Source: Candidatus Woesearchaeota archaeon (lineage in GTDB: Archaea > Nanobdellota > Nanobdellia > Woesearchaeales > GW2011-AR4). From it: a stretch of DNA of 8,526 bases. How positions within the stretch are numbered: the stretch's first letter is position 1; the number at the start of each line of letters is the position of its first letter. Made by a program: the position numbers and the translations under genes. The DNA lies in the NCBI GenBank assembly GCA_016784195.1, contig JADHVE010000051.1, positions 1 through 8,526 on the forward strand, written 5' to 3'. The notes beneath the pieces are model-generated. The model did no database searches and had not been told where the DNA came from. It saw nothing but the letters and a program-made list of their open reading frames with translations. Below, piece after piece: positions 6,032 through 8,526 of the stretch.

Positions 6032-6701
6032 AATAGGAGTCTTAGGTGGAATAGGCCCGGAAGCTACAGGAGAGTTTTATAACAAACTAATCAATAGATT
6101 ACAGAAAAAAGGGTTGATTAAAAGTAACATAGATTTTCCTCAAATAATCATCAACAGCTTACCAGCGCCAGAACTCATTTATGATCAAATTTCTAATGAA
6201 GAATTGAAACCTTACATAAACGGACTGAAAGAATTAGATAAATTTGGAGTCGATTTTATAGTGATGGTATGCAACACAATACACTTATTTTATGATGAGT
6301 TACAAAAAGAAATTGAAACACCTATTCTAGATTTAAAGGACGAATTAAGGAGGCTGCTTATCAGCAAACGAGTAAAATCAGCGTTTATAATAGGAACGCC
6401 AAACACAATAAAACAAGGGCTATACAGGTTTAAAGGCACGGAATCTTTTGAACCTAATAAAGAAGAAATGAAGGAATTAACAGATGCAATTTTTAACTTC
6501 AACAAAGGATTTGATAAACAGATGCAAATTAATAAAGTAAGTAAGATTTGTCAAAAATATTTGAATAAAGGAGCAAAAACAATAATTTTAGGCTGTACAG
6601 AATTTGCAGTAATGCTTTCTGATGAAGATATGCCTAAGATTGATACAATTAATGTTATGGTAGATTCAACAATAGAATATAGCAGAACAAAAAATAAATA
6701 G
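6021..6701 (+). CDS. Aspartate/glutamate racemase family protein
   Basis: This 226-aa PLP-independent amino-acid racemase uses two cysteines as the acid-base pair to interconvert L- and D-aspartate or glutamate. Both are present: C84 in VMVCNTIH (81-88) and C192 in ILGCTEFAV (189-197). The N-terminal GVLGGIGPEAT (6-16) is the family's first glycine-rich loop, and length is normal. The substrate cannot be set from sequence; aspartate or a related acid is most likely given the YgeA/Asp-racemase type of motifs. The ATG lies inside the end of the synthetase-like gene (11-base overlap, ATGGGCATTAG), so the two are translationally coupled. The pairing suggests that the racemase makes a D-amino acid for the neighbouring enzyme to activate or transfer. 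This is an inference. Confidence 0.92.
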   Translation: MGIRIGVLGGIGPEATGEFYNKLINRLQKKGLIKSNIDFPQIIINSLPAPELIYDQISNEELKPYINGLKELDKFGVDFIVMVCNTIHLFYDELQKEIETPILDLKDELRRLLISKRVKSAFIIGTPNTIKQGLYRFKGTESFEPNKEEMKELTDAIFNFNKGFDKQMQINKVSKICQKYLNKGAKTIILGCTEFAVMLSDEDMPKIDTINVMVDSTIEYSRTKNK

Positions 6702-6709
6702 CCCATCCA

Positions 6710-6758
6710 GACAATGGAAATTAAAAATTTCCAAGCCTGTCGGTTCTATTTTTTTTTA
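6710..6758 (+). terminator. Hairpin plus T-tract terminator of the racemase cluster
   Basis: TGGAAATT (6715-6722), three A, and AATTTCCA (6726-6733) form a perfect 8-bp hairpin. GACA (6710-6713) with TGTC (6738-6741) can extend it across a small internal loop, and a long T-run follows (about 6746-6757). It sits between the racemase stop and the convergent tRNA gene, so it probably insulates the two. On the other strand a run of five T inside the hairpin could end the tRNA transcript. Confidence 0.7.
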
Positions 6759-6794
6759 ATAGCCCCGCCAGGATTCGAACCTGGGTCCCCGGCT

Positions 6795-6814
6795 GTTTTC
6801 AATATGTTCTATCA
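6795..6814 (-). other. tRNA-Gln intron at position 37/38 (20 nt)
   Basis: This intron folds with its exons into a complete bulge-helix-bulge. The exon helix CCGGC/GCCGG comes first, then the 3-nt bulge ACA on the 3' side, the 4-bp helix TTTT/GAAA (one G-U pair), the 3-nt bulge GGT on the 5' side, and an intron helix GATA/TATT closed by GAACA. Cutting after the second base of each bulge removes exactly 20 nt and restores a 7-base anticodon loop. This is the standard archaeal tRNA splicing signal. Confidence 0.88.
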
Positions 6815-6830
6815 CCAAAAGCCGGAATGA

Positions 6831-6862
6831 ATTGTCTTCTCATTGAAGACTTCAAAGAGAAT
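6831..6862 (-). other. tRNA-Gln D-loop intron (31-32 nt)
   Basis: The D-arm is interrupted after ...GCGGTCAA and resumes at TCATTCCGGC. The insert forms a hairpin on its own: TTCTC/GAGAA, a T-T mismatch, then TTGAA/TTCAA around GTC. With exon GTC pairing with intron GAC there is a 3-nt bulge on each side (AAA and AAT), a relaxed bulge-helix-bulge. AATTC occurs at both ends, so the boundary shifts by one base. A 32-nt intron leaves a 9-nt D-loop, matching the upstream copy of the D-arm. The non-canonical position is unusual outside some Crenarchaeota and DPANN. Confidence 0.72.
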
Positions 6863-6884
6863 TTGACCGCTACACTACGGGGCT
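6863..6884 (-). repeat. Direct repeat, proximal copy (tRNA nt 1-22)
   Basis: This is the 22-bp 5' exon of the tRNA-Gln gene, identical to 7905-7926 at an offset of 1042 bp. Identity starts exactly at tRNA nucleotide 1 and stops in the D-loop. Flanks differ on both sides. Bases 6870-6884 are also the last coding bases of the endonuclease. Confidence 0.95.
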
Positions 6885-7763
6885 ATATCTCTTTATATGC
6901 TTCTTATTAGAGAAACCAATCTCTTTATAAAATTTACTTATATATTTTTGTTGACTTAAATATATCTGAATATTTATTGAAATGTTAGATATAGGATATC
7001 CTAACTTAATAAATGCTCTCCTAGTATCTTTGAGCAAGGCACTATTATAATTTTTAAAACTAATTTGATACAAATTAGGATACTGGGGTTTTAGGGTATA
7101 TACACATCCATCTGTATCTATTAAACCTCTAACACATGTTTTTAGGTATTCGTCGTTACTAAATATCCAAGAGGGTATAGTTACCCTATTTTTTATTTTA
7201 TTACCTGTTTTTAATCCCATCTTTATAAGAAATTCAACAATTTCTTTGCTGTGAACAATAATAAGCATTTCGTTAGTCTTTCTCATTTCAATTTTCGGTT
7301 CAATTCCAAATAAATTTTCAATTAATCTACTTACATATTTTGTTAAATAGTTGAAGTCGTTCCTTTTGTCTCCTGCAATTCGAAGCATATATGTGCCAAT
7401 TTTCTTACTTTTTTTGAAGTAATGTAAGTTTCCATCACCTAGTATTATTCCAATTAATTCAGCTAACTCTTTACATTTTTTTGGAATTTTAATTTTCTTC
7501 AAAGAACCCTTAGAATTTAATCCTGCTTTAATCTGACCCCAGTTTTTTTTCTTAATATCCATAATCTTTGTTTTATATTCATTCTTCTTATCTAATCTTT
7601 TGTAAACTTTTAAGGGTAACAAATTATTCTCTTTCGCCCACCCAGTAAGAGCAGTTTCACTAACATTTAAAAATTTAGAAAATTCTTTCCATGTAAAATT
7701 ATTATTATTTTTAATTTTATTTAACAATTCTCTTTGTTTTCCTTTTTTTAGTTTAATTCTCAT
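6870..7763 (-). CDS. LAGLIDADG homing endonuclease with N-terminal HTH
   Basis: This 297-aa DNA endonuclease carries both LAGLIDADG helices with intact catalytic acids: LIGIILGDG (103-111, D110) and VRGLIDTDG (211-219, D218). It should therefore act as a single-chain enzyme on a long asymmetric site. Residues about 23-50 (FTWKEFSKFLNVSETALTGW) form a helix-turn-helix, an arrangement common in archaeal and phage homing enzymes. The ATG at 7763 has a strong GAGGT (7776-7772), and a TATA box lies about 115 bases upstream. The last four codons (Ser-Pro-Val-Val) and the TAG are tRNA-Gln nucleotides 1-15, and the natural protein end was probably near KKHIKRY. RNase P cleavage at the tRNA 5' end would cut exactly between codons 293 and 294 and leave the mRNA without a stop. 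The gene is very AT-rich and lysine- and asparagine-rich, consistent with a mobile origin. Confidence 0.9.
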   Translation of the reverse strand: MRIKLKKGKQRELLNKIKNNNNFTWKEFSKFLNVSETALTGWAKENNLLPLKVYKRLDKKNEYKTKIMDIKKKNWGQIKAGLNSKGSLKKIKIPKKCKELAELIGIILGDGNLHYFKKSKKIGTYMLRIAGDKRNDFNYLTKYVSRLIENLFGIEPKIEMRKTNEMLIIVHSKEIVEFLIKMGLKTGNKIKNRVTIPSWIFSNDEYLKTCVRGLIDTDGCVYTLKPQYPNLYQISFKNYNSALLKDTRRAFIKLGYPISNISINIQIYLSQQKYISKFYKEIGFSNKKHIKRYSPVV

Positions 7764-7877
7764 AATTAATTACCTCACTAGACTTACTATTGAAATGATT
7801 AATTGGGGAAATATGAAAAATGGAATAAGAATATTAAAAATTGATTATAGAAACTCATTTAATCAATGAGAGAGAAT

Positions 7878-7889
7878 ATATTTATAAAT
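7878..7889 (-). promoter_or_regulatory. TATA box upstream of the homing endonuclease
   Basis: The minus strand reads TTTATAAATATA, between the distal tRNA fragment and the endonuclease. A start near 7855 would give a leader of about 90 bases before the GAGGT. It could also be read by transcripts that begin further upstream at the tRNA promoter. A CTCAT/ATGAG hairpin (about 7850-7870) lies in the leader. Confidence 0.45.
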
Positions 7890-7900
7890 TTTTCCTTTTT

Positions 7901-7926
7901 GTGATTGACCGCTACACTACGGGGCT
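7901..7926 (-). pseudogene. Orphan 5' half of tRNA-Gln (nt 1-25/26)
   Basis: The minus strand has the acceptor 5' strand AGCCCCG, TA, and a complete D-arm GTGT-AGCGGTCAA-TCAC, then A-rich sequence where the anticodon stem should begin. The first 22 bases are identical to the 5' exon at 6884-6863. A tRNA-like promoter lies 28 bases upstream, so this is probably the original 5' end of the gene, now separated by about 1.1 kb from its 3' part. It is either a relic or a usable alternative 5' exon. Joining at 21/22 gives the same mature tRNA. The bases after it do not form a good splice fold with the 3' exon, which favours a relic. Confidence 0.8.
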
Positions 7927-7948
7927 GTAAGTTTGAGTTATGGTATTT

Positions 7949-7959
7949 TATTTATAAAA
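7949..7959 (-). promoter_or_regulatory. TATA box upstream of the orphan tRNA 5' half
   Basis: The minus strand reads TTTTATAAATA, centred about 28 bases before tRNA nucleotide 1 at 7926. This is the spacing expected for an archaeal tRNA promoter. The proximal, complete tRNA lacks one at this distance, so transcripts from here may run through the endonuclease into the tRNA. It is divergent from the lipoprotein promoter. Confidence 0.6.
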
Positions 7960-7991
7960 TTATCTTATTTTAATGGAAATATACCAAAATT

Positions 7992-8000
7992 TTTTATATT
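7992..8000 (+). promoter_or_regulatory. TATA box giving a leaderless lipoprotein transcript
   Basis: TTTTATATT ends 21 bases before the ATG at 8022, and its centre is about 26 bases upstream. No ribosome binding site is visible, so the transcript probably starts at the ATG. Confidence 0.45.
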
Positions 8001-8021
8001 ATTGGTTATATTATACTAAAT

Positions 8022-8381
8022 ATGAAGCAAATTTTAGCGTTAATTATGATTCTTCTGATTCTTTTGTTAAATGGGTGCGGTAAAAAGCAAACAGAAATTA
8101 CTGCTGAAATAATAAAAGAGCCTGAATATGAAGAAAAAACTGAAGAAAAAACTGAAGAAGAAACTATAACCACAGTTAAGATATGCTATGATACTGATAA
8201 AGGCATAATAAGATGGGAGAAAGGCACTGTTATGGGATATTATAGTAATACAACAAGGTTCGAGTTTGATGATTACTGTGTTAATGAGAACTATGTGAGG
8301 GAGTATTATTGCGAAAATGAAGATCCTTTAGAGACAATATTTCTCTGTAAAAATGGCTGCGTGGATGCTCATTGCGCTTAG
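8022..8381 (+). CDS. Secreted Cys-rich lipoprotein of DPANN type
   Basis: This 119-aa protein starts with a signal peptide (MKQILALIMILLILLLNGC) whose lipobox LNGC places the lipidated cysteine at C19, so it is anchored on the outer face of the membrane. A charged linker of KTEE repeats (about 39-48) spaces it from a compact domain (52-119) with six cysteines: C55, C86, C97, C109, C113 and C118. The domain reads CYDTDKGIIRWEKGTVMGYY, then DDYCVNENYVREYYC and CKNGCVDAHC. From memory this pattern recurs in many surface proteins of Woesearchaeota, Pacearchaeota and relatives, often as repeats. The cysteines probably form three disulfides. Function is unknown; adhesion or host contact would fit. 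Its stop overlaps the convergent dphB stop by four bases. Confidence 0.85.
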   Translation: MKQILALIMILLILLLNGCGKKQTEITAEIIKEPEYEEKTEEKTEEETITTVKICYDTDKGIIRWEKGTVMGYYSNTTRFEFDDYCVNENYVREYYCENEDPLETIFLCKNGCVDAHCA

Positions 8382-8526
8382 TACACATTCAAGGCTTCTT
8401 CTTCCATGAAATGTAGTTTGCCTGGAATTATCAGGCATTGGGGAAATTCTTTAATTTTTAATTTTTTTAAATTTTCTAATGAGTCATATTTAATATACGG
8501 ATTGTCTGAGCCTAATGAGGCACAAG
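8378..8526 (-). CDS. dphB: Diphthine synthase, C-terminal part (partial)
   Basis: The minus-strand frame from the window edge is open for 48 codons to TAA at 8380-8378. It starts with CASLGSDNP and ends with FPQCLIIPGKLHFMEEEAL and then NVY. This ending, especially IPGKLHFMEEEAL, is characteristic of DphB/Dph5. That enzyme is the SAM-dependent methyltransferase that builds diphthine on the EF-2 histidine on the way to diphthamide, which is found only in archaea and eukaryotes. The rest of the gene lies beyond the window. The gene converges on the lipoprotein gene with a 4-base overlap of stop codons, so no terminator separates them. It was not expected as a separate long frame because only the 3' end is present. 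Confidence 0.86.
   Translation of the reverse strand, partial: CASLGSDNPYIKYDSLENLKKLKIKEFPQCLIIPGKLHFMEEEALNVY

Larger units (their letters stand above)
6760..6884 (-). tRNA. tRNA-Gln(UUG) with two introns
   Basis: On the minus strand the exons are 6884-6863, 6830-6815 and 6794-6760, which give a 73-nt tRNA without encoded CCA. The acceptor AGCCCCG pairs with CGGGGCT, the anticodon stem CCGGC with GCCGG, and the T-arm is CCAGG-TTCGAAT-CCTGG. The anticodon loop is TTTTGGA, so the anticodon is UUG (Gln). The A1-U72 pair is the archaeal tRNA-Gln hallmark used by the transamidosome. One intron is at the canonical 37/38 site and one is in the D-loop near 21/22. The first 15 nucleotides also encode the last four residues and stop of the upstream homing endonuclease. 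The nearest TATA-like string is only about 13 bases upstream, so the real promoter is probably far upstream at 7949-7959. The identity is firm; the D-loop intron boundary is uncertain by one base. Confidence 0.9.
6863..7904 (-). mobile_element. Candidate homing-endonuclease element in the tRNA-Gln D-arm
   Basis: This 1042-bp unit holds a TATA box, the LAGLIDADG gene and one 22-bp copy of the tRNA 5' half, and is bounded upstream by the other copy. The distal copy continues TCAC and the downstream tRNA body resumes TCAT, so the insertion point lies in the 3' strand of the D-stem with 3-4 shared bases. LAGLIDADG enzymes leave 4-base overhangs, and cleavage followed by repair at that point would fit. 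The element appears to bring a replacement 5' half that rebuilds the tRNA gene. I see no integrase, transposase or terminal inverted repeats. A very large tRNA intron is the main alternative reading. Confidence 0.55.

Noticed and set aside
6885..6900. TATA-like string just upstream of the complete tRNA-Gln
   Set aside because: It lies only about 13 bases before tRNA nucleotide 1, too close for an archaeal promoter, and is part of the endonuclease coding sequence.
6863..7926. Integrase att sites
   Set aside because: The duplicated part is the 5' end of the tRNA rather than the 3' end, and no recombinase is encoded between the copies.
1..8526. CRISPR array, rRNA genes, transposase-type insertion sequences or replication origin
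   Set aside because: I saw no regularly spaced repeats, no rRNA segments, no transposase motifs with terminal inverted repeats and no origin-like repeat clusters.

Overview
The window comes from an AT-rich archaeal genome, most likely a DPANN lineage (Woesearchaeota/Pacearchaeota-like). The archaeal evidence is direct: an archaeal-type ribosomal protein uS15, the C-terminus of diphthine synthase (DphB), a tRNA-Gln gene with an intron that folds into a textbook bulge-helix-bulge, TATA-like boxes about 25 bases before several starts, and starts that look leaderless. The DPANN placement is inference. It rests on the small secreted Cys-rich lipoprotein, the DUF2683-RelE pair and the small, lysine-rich genes.

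Layout. Bases 1-1939 (+) are an isoprenoid operon: the last 22 codons of an unidentified gene, then IspH (last step of the MEP pathway, unusual for an archaeon), then a long-chain polyprenyl diphosphate synthase. The genes overlap by 4 and 11 bases. Bases 2065-2563 (-) are a DUF2683 antitoxin and RelE toxin pair. Bases 2675-3590 (-) carry uS15, with a structured leader upstream, and then a DUF116 Cys-rich protein. Bases 3765-4400 (-) encode an HTH plus ACT-domain protein. Bases 4621-6701 (+) form a three-gene cluster: a 149-aa protein of unknown function, a protein that resembles tyrosyl-tRNA synthetase but lacks its HIGH and KMSKS signatures and its Tyr-specificity residue, and an aspartate/glutamate racemase. 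A hairpin plus T-tract terminator follows.

Bases 6760-7926 (-) are the most unusual part. A tRNA-Gln(UUG) gene carries two introns, one at 37/38 and one in the D-loop. Its 5' end is entered by the reading frame of a LAGLIDADG homing endonuclease: the last four sense codons and the stop codon are tRNA nucleotides 1-15. Upstream of the endonuclease, 1042 bp away, lies a second exact copy of tRNA nucleotides 1-22, with an intact D-arm and a tRNA-like promoter. The arrangement looks like an endonuclease element inserted in the D-arm of the tRNA gene that rebuilt the gene with a replacement 5' half. Alternatively it is a 1-kb tRNA intron that contains a decoy 5' half. Either route gives the same mature tRNA. 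Release of the tRNA 5' end would remove the stop codon from the endonuclease mRNA.

Bases 8022-8381 (+) encode a lipoprotein, convergent with and overlapping the 3' end of dphB (-), which runs off the window. The non-coding gaps are all under 300 bp. The larger ones (1940-2064, 3591-3764, 4401-4620, 7764-8021) are described in the entries.
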